Source of the DNA: Rhodobacterales bacterium HKCCE3408
GTDB lineage: Bacteria > Pseudomonadota > Alphaproteobacteria > Rhodobacterales > Rhodobacteraceae
DNA: 64,000 nt
Assembly (NCBI GenBank): GCA_015689705.1
Contig: WVSN01000005.1
Span: 62,001 to 126,000, forward strand
Reading direction: 5' to 3'
Position numbers and translations under genes: made by a program. A model generated the notes under the pieces. That model did not search any database. It worked only from the letters and a program-made list of their open reading frames with translations, and was not told where the DNA came from. This document shows, piece after piece, positions 54,773-63,749 of the stretch (its first letter is position 1; each line of letters begins with the position of its first letter).

Positions 54773-55968
54773 CCCTGCCCTCCGAAGATGCGCGCATGAA
54801 GCGGATTGACCCCGATCCGGTAGGCCAGTTCCGCCGGCTCCTCGACGTCCCAGATCGCGAGATCGGCGCGACGGCCGGGCGCGATGGTTCCGCAATCGGT
54901 CAGCCCGAGTGCGCGGGCGGCGTTCCGCGTGGTGCCGGTGAGCGCCTCGGCCGGGGTCAGGCCGAAGAGCGTGCAGGCCATGTTCATGGCGAGAAGAAGC
55001 GAGCCCATCGGCGAGGAGCCGGGGTTCCAGTCGGTCGCGACGGCCATCGGCACGCCGTGGCTGCGGAAGGCGTCGACCGGTGGCTTTTGCGTCTCGTGGA
55101 GCGTGTAGAACGCGCCGGGCAGAAGGACGGCGACACTGCCGGATTGGGCAAGCGCGATGGCGTCGTCCTCTGTCGCGTACTCGACGTGATCGGCTGAGAG
55201 CGCGTGGTAGCGGGCCGCCAGTGCCGTGCCGCCGAGATGGCTCAGTTGCTCGGCATGGAGCTTGACCGGCAGGCCGAGGGCCTTTGCGCGGTCGAAGACG
55301 CGGGCGATCTGGTCGGGCGAGAAGGCGATGCCTTCGCAGAAACCGTCGACCGCATCGACGAGGCCCTCGGTATGGGCGGCGACGAGCGCGGGGAGGCAGA
55401 TGTCGTCGATATAGGCGTCGGCGTCCGTGCTCTTCGGGACGGCGTGAGCGCCGAGGAAGGATGTCACGATCCGGACGGGGCGGTGTTTTTCGATGGCGCG
55501 CGCGGCGCGCAGCATCCGGAGCTCGGTTTCGATGTCGAGGCCGTAGCCGGATTTGACCTCGATGACCGAGACGCCCTCGGCGATGAGCGCGTCGGCGCGG
55601 GTCAGGGCCGCGGCGAGAAGCGTCGGCTCGTCCGCGGCGCGGGTCGCCTCGACGGTCGAGACGATGCCGCCGCCGGCCCGCGCGATCTCCTCGTAGCTGG
55701 CACCCTCCAGCCGCATCTCGAATTCGCGCGCCCGATGGCCGCCATGGACGATATGCGTGTGGCAATCGATGAGCGCCGGTGTGACCAGTCGGCCGTCGAG
55801 CCGCAGCGGATCGGCATTTGCGAAATCGGCGGGAAGGTCTTCCGACGATCCGACCCACGCGATGGTCTCGCCGTCGATCGCGATGGCCGCGTCCTCGATG
55901 AGCCCATAGCCGTCCGGCGCCGCCATCGTGGCGACCCTTGCCCCGGTGATGAGCTGAACCTGCGTCAT
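54769..55968 (-). CDS. hutI: Imidazolonepropionase
   Basis: Third step: imidazolonepropionate to N-formimidoyl-glutamate. 399 residues, amidohydrolase superfamily: the metal pair is in [22 protein letters not shown], with [30 protein letters not shown] and [10 protein letters not shown] following as usual. First gene of the minus-strand hut operon, read from the divergent promoter at 55969-56038. Confidence 0.95.
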   Translation of the reverse strand: MTQVQLITGARVATMAAPDGYGLIEDAAIAIDGETIAWVGSSEDLPADFANADPLRLDGRLVTPALIDCHTHIVHGGHRAREFEMRLEGASYEEIARAGGGIVSTVEATRAADEPTLLAAALTRADALIAEGVSVIEVKSGYGLDIETELRMLRAARAIEKHRPVRIVTSFLGAHAVPKSTDADAYIDDICLPALVAAHTEGLVDAVDGFCEGIAFSPDQIARVFDRAKALGLPVKLHAEQLSHLGGTALAARYHALSADHVEYATEDDAIALAQSGSVAVLLPGAFYTLHETQKPPVDAFRSHGVPMAVATDWNPGSSPMGSLLLAMNMACTLFGLTPAEALTGTTRNAARALGLTDCGTIAPGRRADLAIWDVEEPAELAYRIGVNPLHARIFGGQG

Positions 55969-55980
55969 CTCGCCCTTGCT

Positions 55981-56024
55981 TAACAGACGACATATTCATA
56001 TTATGTAGCTACTTATTTTGTCAA
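55981..56024. promoter_or_regulatory. Divergent hut promoter with candidate HutC operator
   Basis: This short AT-rich gap between hutI and hutF contains a perfect -35 TTGACA for the minus strand (56019-56024) with TAATAT or TATGAA as -10 choices 15 to 18 bases on. Between them lies TGTAGCTACT (56004-56013), with GTAGCTAC a perfect palindrome. It fits the TGTANNTACA form of HutC-type GntR operators with one mismatch. ACATATTCATATTATGT (55990-56006) is adjacent. Repression by HutC, encoded next to hutF, is expected. Confidence 0.55.
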
Positions 56025-56038
56025 CGGAGAGAACCCCG

Positions 56039-57406
56039 GTGCCGAAAATCCATGCAAGGCAAGCCCTTGGGCCGACGGGGTGGCTCCGGGACGTAAGCGT
56101 CGAGATCGGGGGAGACGGGCGAATCGTGGCGGTGCAGGCCGGGATGGACATGCCGGCGGATGCGCTCGACCTGCTCCTGCCCGCGCCGGTGAACCTGCAC
56201 AGCCATGCCTTCCAGCGCGCCATGGCCGGGCTGACCGAGGCGCGCGGCCCCGACCCGCGCGACACGTTCTGGACCTGGCGGCGGCTGATGTACCGCTTCC
56301 TCGACCGGCTGACGCCGGACCAGGTCGAGGCGATCGCGGCGCTCGTCTTCATGGAGATGCTGGAGGCGGGCTACGCGGCGGTGGCCGAGTTTCACTACCT
56401 GCATCACGATGTCGGCGGCACCGCCTATGCGAACCGGGCGGAGATGGCGGAGAGGATCATTGCGGCGGCGCGGCGGACCGGGATCGGGCTGACGCTTCTG
56501 CCGGTGCTCTACATGCAGGGCGGCTGCGATGGGCGGGCGCTTGAAGGCGGTCAACGGCGGTTCGGTTGCGATCTCGACGGCTTCGCACGGCTGTTCGAGG
56601 GGTCGGCGGCGGCGCTCGCGGGCGGGCCGACGGATCATGCCATCGGGGTCGCGCCCCATTCGCTCCGCGCCGTGCCACCCGGCGCGCTGGCGGCAGCGCA
56701 GGAGATTGCACCAGACCGGCCGATCCACATGCATCTCGCCGAGCAGGAGGCCGAGGTCGCAGAGGTCGAGGCGCATCTGGGCGCTCGACCGGTGACGTGG
56801 CTTCTGGACCACGCGGACGTCGATCCGCGCTGGTGCCTGATCCATTGCACTCAGATGACGAACGAAGAGACTGAACGGCTGGCTGCGACAGGCGCAGTCG
56901 CGGGGCTCTGCCCGATCACGGAATCGAGCCTCGGCGACGGGATCTTCAACGGCACGACCTACCGCGCAGCGCGAGGCCGGTTCGGAGTCGGGTCGGATTC
57001 CAACATCCACGTCGCGCTCTGGGAGGAGCTGGCGACGCTCGAATATTCGCAGCGGCTGCGCGACCGGAGCCGGGCGGCGATGGCGACGGCGGATCGCACG
57101 ACTGGACGGGTGCTGTTCGATGCAGCAGTTGCCGGCGGGCCTCAGGCGGCCGGGCGGTCATCCGGGCAGATCGCGGAGGGACAGTGGGCCGACCTGATCG
57201 GGATCGCGACGGACAACGAAGTGCTCTGCGGCCGGGCGGGCGACACCGTCCTCGACAGCCTGATCTTCACCGGCCGCGGGCGGTCCTGCGTCACCGATGT
57301 CTGGAGCGCGGGACGCCATGTCGTCCGCGACGGGCGACATCCCGAACGCGACCGGATCGCCGCGGATTTCACCGCGGTGGCACAACAGCTCGGACGGGCG
57401 ACATGA
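56039..57406 (+). CDS. hutF: Formimidoylglutamate deiminase
   Basis: Fourth step of the five-step route: formimidoylglutamate to formylglutamate and ammonia. 455 residues from GTG 56039, chosen because GGAGAGAA sits 7 bases upstream; a TTG at 56018 is in the same frame but overlaps the promoter. Amidohydrolase marks: NLHSHAFQRAMAG (metal His pair), HMHLAEQEAEV, LIHCTQMTNEE and GVGSDSNIHVALWEE. Its presence with HutG shows the pathway goes through formylglutamate rather than directly to formamide. Confidence 0.94.
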   Translation: MPKIHARQALGPTGWLRDVSVEIGGDGRIVAVQAGMDMPADALDLLLPAPVNLHSHAFQRAMAGLTEARGPDPRDTFWTWRRLMYRFLDRLTPDQVEAIAALVFMEMLEAGYAAVAEFHYLHHDVGGTAYANRAEMAERIIAAARRTGIGLTLLPVLYMQGGCDGRALEGGQRRFGCDLDGFARLFEGSAAALAGGPTDHAIGVAPHSLRAVPPGALAAAQEIAPDRPIHMHLAEQEAEVAEVEAHLGARPVTWLLDHADVDPRWCLIHCTQMTNEETERLAATGAVAGLCPITESSLGDGIFNGTTYRAARGRFGVGSDSNIHVALWEELATLEYSQRLRDRSRAAMATADRTTGRVLFDAAVAGGPQAAGRSSGQIAEGQWADLIGIATDNEVLCGRAGDTVLDSLIFTGRGRSCVTDVWSAGRHVVRDGRHPERDRIAADFTAVAQQLGRAT

Positions 57407-58125
57407 CCGCCGACGGTCGCCTGTCCTGGCGCGCAGTTCGGGACCGCATCCACGCGCGCATCCTTTCGGGCCACTACGCGCCGGGCGACCGGTTGCCGCG
57501 CGATGCGGATATCGCCGACACGCTCGGCTGCGCGCGCTCGACCGTTCAGCGCGCGATGCAGGACCTGTCCGACAGCGGCATCGTGGAGCGACGGCGCAAG
57601 GGCGGCACGCGCGTCCGTCCGGACCCGGTGACGCGAGCGACATTCGAGATTCCGGTCACCCGGCGCGAGGTCGAGGCCAAGGGCGGGCGCTATGGCTACC
57701 AGCTGATTCGCCGAGCGCTGGAAGAGACGCCGCGCACCATCGCCGCGACGCTCGAGATCGGCGCGCCGGAGCGGATGCTGCGGGTCGAGGCGCTGCATCT
57801 TTCGGACGGACGTCCGTTCATGCTGGAGGACCGCTGGATCTCGACCGCGACAGCGCCCGAGATTCTCGACGTCGACCTCTCGGTCGAAAGCGCCAACGAA
57901 TGGCTCGTGGTCAACCGGCCCTACAGCCGGTGCGACGTCCGGTTCTCGGCCGAAGCGGCGGGCGAGCGGGAGGCGGAGCTGCTTGGCTGCGCACCTGGCA
58001 GCGCGCTGTTCGTGATCGATCGGACGACTTGGATCGGGACGCGCCCTATCACGACCGTAAAGGCGGCCACGGCGCCGGGTTACGAGCTTCTGACCCGCAC
58101 GCCCGGCGATCAGGGCGCGATGTAG
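57403..58125 (+). CDS. hutC: Histidine utilisation repressor (GntR/UTRA family)
   Basis: 240 residues: GntR winged helix at about 8-75 (VRDRIHARILSGHYAPGDRLPRDADIADTLGCARSTVQRAMQDLSDSGIVERRRKGGTRV) and a UTRA ligand domain (MLRVEALHLSDGRPFMLEDRWIS; CAPGSALFVIDRTTWIGTRPITTVKA). In studied species urocanate is the inducer. ATGA overlap with hutF. Its last 16 bases overlap the convergent RidA-family gene. Confidence 0.92.
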   Translation: MTADGRLSWRAVRDRIHARILSGHYAPGDRLPRDADIADTLGCARSTVQRAMQDLSDSGIVERRRKGGTRVRPDPVTRATFEIPVTRREVEAKGGRYGYQLIRRALEETPRTIAATLEIGAPERMLRVEALHLSDGRPFMLEDRWISTATAPEILDVDLSVESANEWLVVNRPYSRCDVRFSAEAAGEREAELLGCAPGSALFVIDRTTWIGTRPITTVKAATAPGYELLTRTPGDQGAM

Positions 58126-58508
58126 GCCGTCGCCTCGATCTCGATCAGCGCCTCGTCCTCGACCAGATCCTTCACGACGAGAAGCGACATGGCCGGGAAG
58201 TGCTTTCCCATCACCCGGCGGTAGGCCTCGCCGACCTCGCGCTGGTGCGCGAGATAGGTGGCCTTGTCGGTCACGAACCACGTCAGGCGGCCGATATCGG
58301 TCACGTCGCCGCCCGCCGCGCGTACGATTTCGGCGATGTTCGACAGGGCCTGTTCCATCTGCGGAACGAAGCCACCCTCGACGAACCGCTTGTCCTTGTC
58401 CCAGCCGATCTGGCCGCCGATATGCAGCGTTCCGTCCGGCATGAGCATGCCGTTGGCGTAGCCGAGCGCGGGGGCCCAGCCCTCTGGATGGATCGTCCGG
58501 GGTTTCAT
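58110..58508 (-). CDS. RidA (YjgF) family protein
   Basis: 132 residues with the RidA/chorismate-mutase-like fold (TLHIGGQIGWDKDKRFVEGGFVPQMEQALSNIAEIVRAAGG; EIEATAYIAP). By ungapped comparison from the IEIEA strand, the arginine equal to Arg105 of E. coli RidA is not present (Leu occupies the position), so it belongs to a subgroup without the standard imine-deaminase residue. Last gene of the kyn/aminobenzoate operon (ATGA overlap with the thioesterase), it may act on an enamine or 2-amino intermediate of that route. Overlaps hutC by 16 bases. Confidence 0.85.
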   Translation of the reverse strand: MKPRTIHPEGWAPALGYANGMLMPDGTLHIGGQIGWDKDKRFVEGGFVPQMEQALSNIAEIVRAAGGDVTDIGRLTWFVTDKATYLAHQREVGEAYRRVMGKHFPAMSLLVVKDLVEDEALIEIEATAYIAP

Positions 58509-58912
58509 GGCTGTTCCTCCGTCATCCGTTCCGCTGCCGCGCGCACCGCGTCGGGCCAGGGCTGCGGTTTTCCATCCGAGCCAATGCAGACGAGAGTCTG
58601 GCGCGCGCGAAACCGGACCTCGTCCCCTGCACGCGCTGTCGTCTCGAGCGTCAGGCTGGTCCGGCCCACACCGCGGCCGGCGATCGACAGGATCAGCTCA
58701 TCTCCGTGGCGGCTTGGCGCGGAGAATTCCATCGCAATGGCGACGGTCGGAACGGCGGCGTCGGGATGCATAGCCTCGAACGGCCAGCCGAGCACGTCGG
58801 AAAACAGCGCCTCGACCGCGTCGTTGACCATTTCGGCGTAGCGCGGAAAGAAGACGATCCCGGCCGGATCGCAATGGCGGAACAGGACCTTCTGGTGATA
58901 ATCGAACGCCAT
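58505..58912 (-). CDS. Acyl-CoA thioesterase, 4-hydroxybenzoyl-CoA thioesterase family
   Basis: Hot-dog thioesterase of 135 residues. FRHCDPAGIVFFPRYAEMVNDAVEALF near the N-terminus has the catalytic Asp of the 4HBT/YbgC group. It follows kynU with a one-base overlap and precedes the RidA gene. In an aromatic-CoA operon it may release a dead-end aminobenzoyl-CoA or hydrolyse a pathway CoA ester to recycle CoA. Confidence 0.87.
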   Translation of the reverse strand: MAFDYHQKVLFRHCDPAGIVFFPRYAEMVNDAVEALFSDVLGWPFEAMHPDAAVPTVAIAMEFSAPSRHGDELILSIAGRGVGRTSLTLETTARAGDEVRFRARQTLVCIGSDGKPQPWPDAVRAAAERMTEEQP

Positions 58913-60099
58913 CAGGTCACGCGGGATTTCGTCTGGTATTTCGGGTCGCGCCAGAGCTCCTCGGCGATGACCCGTTCGAGCACGTCCACCCCCGCCCGCA
59001 CGTCACCGGCATCGAGATACAGCGGCGTGAAGCCGAAGCGCATGATGTCGGGCGCGCGGAAATCGCCGATCACGCCATGGTCGATCAGCGCCTGCATCGC
59101 GGCATAGCCATGTTCGAAGCGGAACGAGACCTGGCTTCCGCGGGAGGCGTGATCGCGCGGCGAGGCGAGAGTCAGGCCGGGGCAGCGCGCCTCGACCTCC
59201 GCGATGAAGAGGTCCGACAGCGCGAGCGAGGCGGCGCGGATCTCTTCCATGTCGATCTCGTCGAAAATGTCGAGCGCCGCGTCCAGGATCGAGAGCTGGA
59301 CGATGGGCGGTGTGCCGACCCGGAGCCGTTCCGTCGACATGGCCGGGCGATAATGCCGCTCCATCGCGAACGGCGCATCGTGGCCCATCCAGCCGGCAAG
59401 CGCGGGGCTGATTTCTTCTACAAGATCGGGGCGGGCATAGATGAAGGCAGGCGCGCCCGGACCGCCGTTCAGGTACTTGTAGGTGCAGCCCACGGCGAAC
59501 TCGGCATTCGAGCCTGCGATATTGACCGGCAGCGCCCCGGCGGAATGGGCAAGGTCCCAGATCATGACCGCGCCGGAATCGTGCGCGCGTTTCGTGATCG
59601 CCGCCATGTCGTGCTTCCGGCCGGTCCGGTAGTCGACCTCGGTCAGCAGGACCACCGCGACCTCATCGGTGATCGCGTCCGCCACGTCCTCCGGCGCAGG
59701 CGTCCGCAGTTCGTAGCCCTTTCCGATGGTCTCCATCAGCCCTTCAGCCATGTAGAGATCTGTCGGGAAGTTTCCGTTGTCGGACAGGATCACACGGCGG
59801 TCGGGCCGCATCTTCAGCGCTGCATCGAGCGCCTGGTAGACCTTGATCGACAGCGTGTCGCCGGTCGCGACGCTGCCCGCAGGCGCGCCGATCAGCCGCG
59901 CGATCCGGTCGCCGACGCGCATCGGCAGCGCCATCCAGTCAGCGGTGTTCCAGGCCCGGATCAGCTCCTGCCCCCATTCACGGCCGATCACTTCCGCCGC
60001 ACGCGACGCCGCGCCTTTCGGCAGCGCGCCGAGCGAGTTGCCGTCCAGGTAGATCACGCCATCGGGCAGATCGAAGAGATGCTTCTTCGGCAGGCTCAC
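58912..60099 (-). CDS. kynU: Kynureninase
   Basis: PLP enzyme that cleaves kynurenine to anthranilate and alanine. 395 residues. IYLDGNSLGALPKG at the N-terminus, SDNGNFPTDLYM, WDLAHSAGALPV (PLP Asp) and the Schiff-base Lys208 in GCTYKYLNGGPGAP are conserved. GTG start at 60099 overlaps the kynA stop. The product anthranilate is the substrate of the ligase encoded two genes upstream. Confidence 0.95.
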   Translation of the reverse strand: MSLPKKHLFDLPDGVIYLDGNSLGALPKGAASRAAEVIGREWGQELIRAWNTADWMALPMRVGDRIARLIGAPAGSVATGDTLSIKVYQALDAALKMRPDRRVILSDNGNFPTDLYMAEGLMETIGKGYELRTPAPEDVADAITDEVAVVLLTEVDYRTGRKHDMAAITKRAHDSGAVMIWDLAHSAGALPVNIAGSNAEFAVGCTYKYLNGGPGAPAFIYARPDLVEEISPALAGWMGHDAPFAMERHYRPAMSTERLRVGTPPIVQLSILDAALDIFDEIDMEEIRAASLALSDLFIAEVEARCPGLTLASPRDHASRGSQVSFRFEHGYAAMQALIDHGVIGDFRAPDIMRFGFTPLYLDAGDVRAGVDVLERVIAEELWRDPKYQTKSRVT

Positions 60100-60932
60100 A
60101 ATTCGCCTCTCAGGTGCCAGAGTTCGGGGAAGAGCTCGACCGAGAGCATCCGGCGGAGGTACTGGACCCCGGACGTACCGCCCGTACCGCGTTTGAAGCC
60201 GATCACCCGCTCGACGGTCGTGACATGGTTGAAGCGCCAGCGGCGGAAATAGTCCTCGAGATCGACAAGCTTCTCGGCCAGTTCGTACAGCTCCCAGTGG
60301 GCGGAGACGTCCTGGTAGACGATCTTCCAGCGCGCCTGGATCTCCGGCACCGCCTCGTGCGGACGGTCGAGCTGCGGCTCGGGCACGTTGTCCTCGTGGC
60401 CGTCGAGACTGCGGAAGAGGAAGCGGACGACTTCGTCATAGAAGCTCGGCCGCGCGAGTTCCGCCGCCAGCGTCTCACGCACCTCCGGCACATGCTCGTG
60501 CGGCTTCAGCATATGCGGGTTCCGGTTGCCCAGGATGTATTCGATCATCCGGTACTGCCAGGACTGGAAGCCCGAGGACGGACCAAGGCTTTCGCGGAAG
60601 GCCGTGTAATCCGCCGGCGTCATCGTCCGCAAAACCTCCCACTGGTTGTTCAGCTGCTCGAAGATCCGGCTGACGCGGGCCAGCATCTTGAACATCGGCG
60701 CCGTATCGCCTCGGATCAGAGCGGCGCGCGCGGCGGCCAGTTCGTGCAGGACGAGCTTCATCCAGAGCTCCGAAGTCTGGTGCTGGATGATGAACAGCAT
60801 CTCGTCATGGGCCTGGCTCAGCGGGTGCTGCTGCGCGAGAACGGTGTCGATATGCAGGTAGTCGCCGTAGGACATGGCGCCGCGAAGGGCCATCTTCGCG
60901 CCCTCGGACCCGGGATCGTATCCGCCGCTCAT
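60096..60932 (-). CDS. kynA: Tryptophan 2,3-dioxygenase
   Basis: Heme enzyme that opens the indole ring of tryptophan to N-formylkynurenine. 278 residues. AMSYGDYLHIDTVLAQQ, HDEMLFIIQHQTSELWMKL, FRESLGPSSGFQSWQYRMIEY (substrate Arg) and FNHVTTVERVIGFKRGTGGTSGVQYLR (proximal heme His) are intact. ATG at 60932. The next enzyme, kynurenine formamidase (KynB), is not in the window. Confidence 0.96.
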   Translation of the reverse strand: MSGGYDPGSEGAKMALRGAMSYGDYLHIDTVLAQQHPLSQAHDEMLFIIQHQTSELWMKLVLHELAAARAALIRGDTAPMFKMLARVSRIFEQLNNQWEVLRTMTPADYTAFRESLGPSSGFQSWQYRMIEYILGNRNPHMLKPHEHVPEVRETLAAELARPSFYDEVVRFLFRSLDGHEDNVPEPQLDRPHEAVPEIQARWKIVYQDVSAHWELYELAEKLVDLEDYFRRWRFNHVTTVERVIGFKRGTGGTSGVQYLRRMLSVELFPELWHLRGEL

Positions 60933-62548
60933 GGCTCGGCCCTCAGGCGGAAGCGCTGGATCTTTCCGGTCTGCGTCTTCGGCAGACTCTCGGTGAAGAC
61001 CACGCTGCGCGGGTACTTGTAGGGTGCGATCGTCGCCTTCACGTGATCCTGCAGGAGCTTGACCATCAGCGCGTCACCGGCATGGCCCTCGGCCAGGACG
61101 ACATGGGCCTCGACGATCTGGCCGCGATCCTCGTCCGGCACCCCGATGACGGCGCATTCGGCGACTGCCACGTGGGACAGGAGCGCCGCCTCCACCTCCG
61201 GCCCCGCGATGTTGTAACCGGCGCTGACGATGATGTCGTCGTTGCGCGCAGCGAAGTGGAAATAGCCGTCCTCATCCTCGATGAAGGCGTCGCCCGTGAT
61301 GTTCCATCCATCCTTCACGTAGTCCTCCTGCCGTGCGCCGAAGAGATAGCGGCAGCCGGTCGGCCCGCGGACGGCGAGCTTGCCGACGGTCCCGCGCGGG
61401 ACCTCGGCCCCGCTGTCGTCGACCACCTTCGCCTGGTAGCCCGTCACCGGCTTGCCGGTGCAGGCCGGGCGGTGGTCGTCGAAGCGGTTGGTAATGAAGA
61501 TGTGCAGCATCTCGGTCGCGCCGATCCCGTCGAGCATCGGCTTGCCGGTCTTGGCCATCCACTCGTCGTAGACCGGGCCTGGCAGCGTTTCGCCGGCGGA
61601 CACGGCGGCCCGCAGCGAAGACAGGTCAGCGCCCTCGTCCATCGCCCGCATCATCGCGCGATAAGCGGTTGGCGCGGTGAAGCAGACGGTGGCTTTGAAG
61701 GTCTCGATGATCTCGATCATGTTGGGCGGCGAGGCGGTCTCGAGCAGCGTCGCTGCGGCCCCGAACCGCAGCGGGAAGATCGCGAGCCCGCCGAGCCCGA
61801 AGGTGAAGGCGAGCGGCGGGGAGCCGACGAAGACGTCCTCGGGCGTCACGCTCAGCACCTCTTTCGCGTAGCCGTCCGCGATGATGAGAAGATCGCGGTG
61901 GAAATGCATCGTCGCCTTGGGATTGCCGGTGGACCCCGAGGTGAAGCCGATCAGCGCAACGTCGTCCTGCGCCGTGTCGACGGCCTCGAACCGGACGGAC
62001 TTCTGCAGCGCAAGCCTGTCGAGCTCGGCGTCGTGGTTCGCTGTGCCATCGAAACCGACGACGGTATTGAGCGTTTCGCTTCCCTTCGCACAGGCGATCA
62101 TCTCGTCCATCAGCCTGGTGTCGCAGAGCGCATGGGTGATCTCGGCCGTCTCGACGTACTTGCGCAACTCGCCCGCCCGCAGCATCGGCATCGTGTTCAC
62201 GACCACCGCCCCGGCCTTCGTCGCGGCGAGCCAGCAGGCGACCATCGCAGGATTGTTAGCTGATCGGATCAGTATTCGGTTTCCCGGCGTCACGCCCAGA
62301 TCGTCGACCAGCGTATGGGCGAGACGGTTGGTCCAGTCCGACAGCTCCTTGTAGGTCCGCCGCCGCCCGTTGCCGATGAGCGCGGTGTGATCGCCGAAGC
62401 CCTTCGCGACCATGGCGTCGGTCAGCTCGACCGCGGCGTTCAGCCGGTCGGGATAGTCGAACCCGTCGAGCAGGAGATCGGGCCAGGTCTCCTCCGCCGG
62501 CAGGTTGTCGCGGGTGAAACTGTCGAGATGGGCAGAGGGTCTCAGCAT
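60929..62548 (-). CDS. abmG: Benzoate-CoA ligase family AMP-binding enzyme, probable 2-aminobenzoate-CoA ligase
   Basis: Acyl-adenylate-forming ligase of 539 residues: P-loop IGFTSGSTGNPKATMHFH, GATEMLHIF (A5), VKDGWNITGDAF (A7), AARNDDIIVSAGYNIAGPEVE (hinge A8) and the C-terminal LPKTQTGKIQRF with the catalytic Lys (A10). Directly upstream of kynA and kynU, whose product is anthranilate, so 2-aminobenzoyl-CoA formation is the best fit; the benzoate-CoA ligase family includes other aryl acids. ATG at 62548, 3 bases after the acyl-CoA dehydrogenase stop. Confidence 0.85.
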   Translation of the reverse strand: MLRPSAHLDSFTRDNLPAEETWPDLLLDGFDYPDRLNAAVELTDAMVAKGFGDHTALIGNGRRRTYKELSDWTNRLAHTLVDDLGVTPGNRILIRSANNPAMVACWLAATKAGAVVVNTMPMLRAGELRKYVETAEITHALCDTRLMDEMIACAKGSETLNTVVGFDGTANHDAELDRLALQKSVRFEAVDTAQDDVALIGFTSGSTGNPKATMHFHRDLLIIADGYAKEVLSVTPEDVFVGSPPLAFTFGLGGLAIFPLRFGAAATLLETASPPNMIEIIETFKATVCFTAPTAYRAMMRAMDEGADLSSLRAAVSAGETLPGPVYDEWMAKTGKPMLDGIGATEMLHIFITNRFDDHRPACTGKPVTGYQAKVVDDSGAEVPRGTVGKLAVRGPTGCRYLFGARQEDYVKDGWNITGDAFIEDEDGYFHFAARNDDIIVSAGYNIAGPEVEAALLSHVAVAECAVIGVPDEDRGQIVEAHVVLAEGHAGDALMVKLLQDHVKATIAPYKYPRSVVFTESLPKTQTGKIQRFRLRAEP

Positions 62549-62551
62549 GGG

Positions 62552-63694
62552 TCAGCTCCCCTGGAATTGGCCGAGCGTGGCGCGGGCGATGACCACGCGC
62601 TGCACGTCGGAGGCGCCTTCGTAGATCCGAAGCGCACGGATGTCGCGGTAGAGGCGTTCCACGGTCTCGCCGGACTTCACACCGTCGCCGCCGTGAAGCT
62701 GGACCGCCTTGTCGATCACGATCTGCGCCCGGTCGGTGGCGAAAAGCTTGGCCATCGCCGCCTCGCGGGTGACCCGTGGCGCGCCGGCATCCTTGGTCCA
62801 CGCAGCGCGGTAGACGAGCAGCGCCGCGGCGTCGACATCGAGCGCCATGTCGGCGATGTGCCCCTGCACCATCTGCAGATCGGCCAGCGGCGCGCCCTGA
62901 ACGTGCCGCGTCGTGACGCGCGCCAGCGCCTCGTCAAGCGCCCGCCGCGCGAAGCCGAGCGCTGCGGCGGCAACGGTGGCGCGGAATACGTCGAGAACCG
63001 ACATCGCGATCCGGAAGCCCTGCCCCGGCGCGCCGATCATCGCCGAGGCCGGCACGCGGCAATCGGTGAACCGGAGACGCGCCAGCGGGTGCGGCGCCAT
63101 CACCTCCAGCCGCTCGACGACCTCGAAGCCCGGCAGGCCCGCCGGCACGACGAAGGCCGAGAGCCCTTTCGCCCCCGGCCCCTCGCCGGTCCGGGCGAAA
63201 AGCGTGTGGACATCGGCGATCCCGCCGTTGGAGATCCAGGTCTTCTCACCGTTCAGGACGTAGTCGTCGCCGTCGCGCGTGGCCGTCATGGTCGAGTTCG
63301 CCACGTCCGATCCCGATTGCGGCTCGGTCAGCGCGAAGGCCGCGATGGCGCGCCCGGCCCGCGTTTCCGGCAGCCATTCGGCCTTCTGCGCGTCGGTGCC
63401 GAACAACGATATCGCCCCGGTCCCGAGCCCCTGCATAGCGAAGGCGAAATCCGCGAGCCCGTCGGCACGGGCCAGCGTCTCGCGCATCAGACAAAGCGTG
63501 CGCACGTCTAGCGCATCCCCGCCGGTATGCTGCAGGAAGCCTGCCTCGCCCAGAGATGCGACCAGCTTCCGACAGGCGCCATCGACATCGCCGTGATCGA
63601 CAAACAGCCCGGCCGCGAAGCCCTCGGCCTCCGCCGCCAGCGCCCGGTGCCGGTCATCGAAGAACGGCCAGTCGAGATAGGTCCTGTCACTCAT
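62552..63694 (-). CDS. Acyl-CoA dehydrogenase
   Basis: Flavoenzyme of 380 residues. [19 protein letters not shown] (FAD/substrate loop), [57 protein letters not shown] (C-terminal, catalytic Glu in YEG) are the family marks. It likely acts on the alicyclic CoA intermediate or in the beta-oxidation-like lower part of 2-aminobenzoyl-CoA breakdown. The ATG at 63694 lies directly after the conserved end of repeat copy C. Confidence 0.9.
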   Translation of the reverse strand: MSDRTYLDWPFFDDRHRALAAEAEGFAAGLFVDHGDVDGACRKLVASLGEAGFLQHTGGDALDVRTLCLMRETLARADGLADFAFAMQGLGTGAISLFGTDAQKAEWLPETRAGRAIAAFALTEPQSGSDVANSTMTATRDGDDYVLNGEKTWISNGGIADVHTLFARTGEGPGAKGLSAFVVPAGLPGFEVVERLEVMAPHPLARLRFTDCRVPASAMIGAPGQGFRIAMSVLDVFRATVAAAALGFARRALDEALARVTTRHVQGAPLADLQMVQGHIADMALDVDAAALLVYRAAWTKDAGAPRVTREAAMAKLFATDRAQIVIDKAVQLHGGDGVKSGETVERLYRDIRALRIYEGASDVQRVVIARATLGQFQGS

Positions 63695-63695
63695 G

Positions 63696-63743
63696 CCTTC
63701 ATCTTTCCCGAAATACTCCGGGGGTCCGGGGGCTGGCCCCCGG
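63696..63743 (-). repeat. Intergenic repeat, copy C (hairpin plus core) inside an operon
   Basis: Read on the minus strand: CCGGGGGC (63743-63736) pairs with GCCCCCGG (63733-63726), then CCCCGGAGTATTTC and GGGAAAGATGAAGG run up to two bases before the acyl-CoA dehydrogenase ATG. Unlike copies A and B, this one separates two co-directional genes, so it may attenuate transcription or supply the ribosome-binding context (GGGAAAG, GAAGG) of the next gene. Confidence 0.65.
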
Positions 63744-63749
63744 CCTCCG

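Noticed and set aside
63726-63743. Perfect hairpin as a full rho-independent terminator
   Set aside because: No T-run follows in either direction, and the two flanking genes appear to belong to one operon; kept as part of the repeat.
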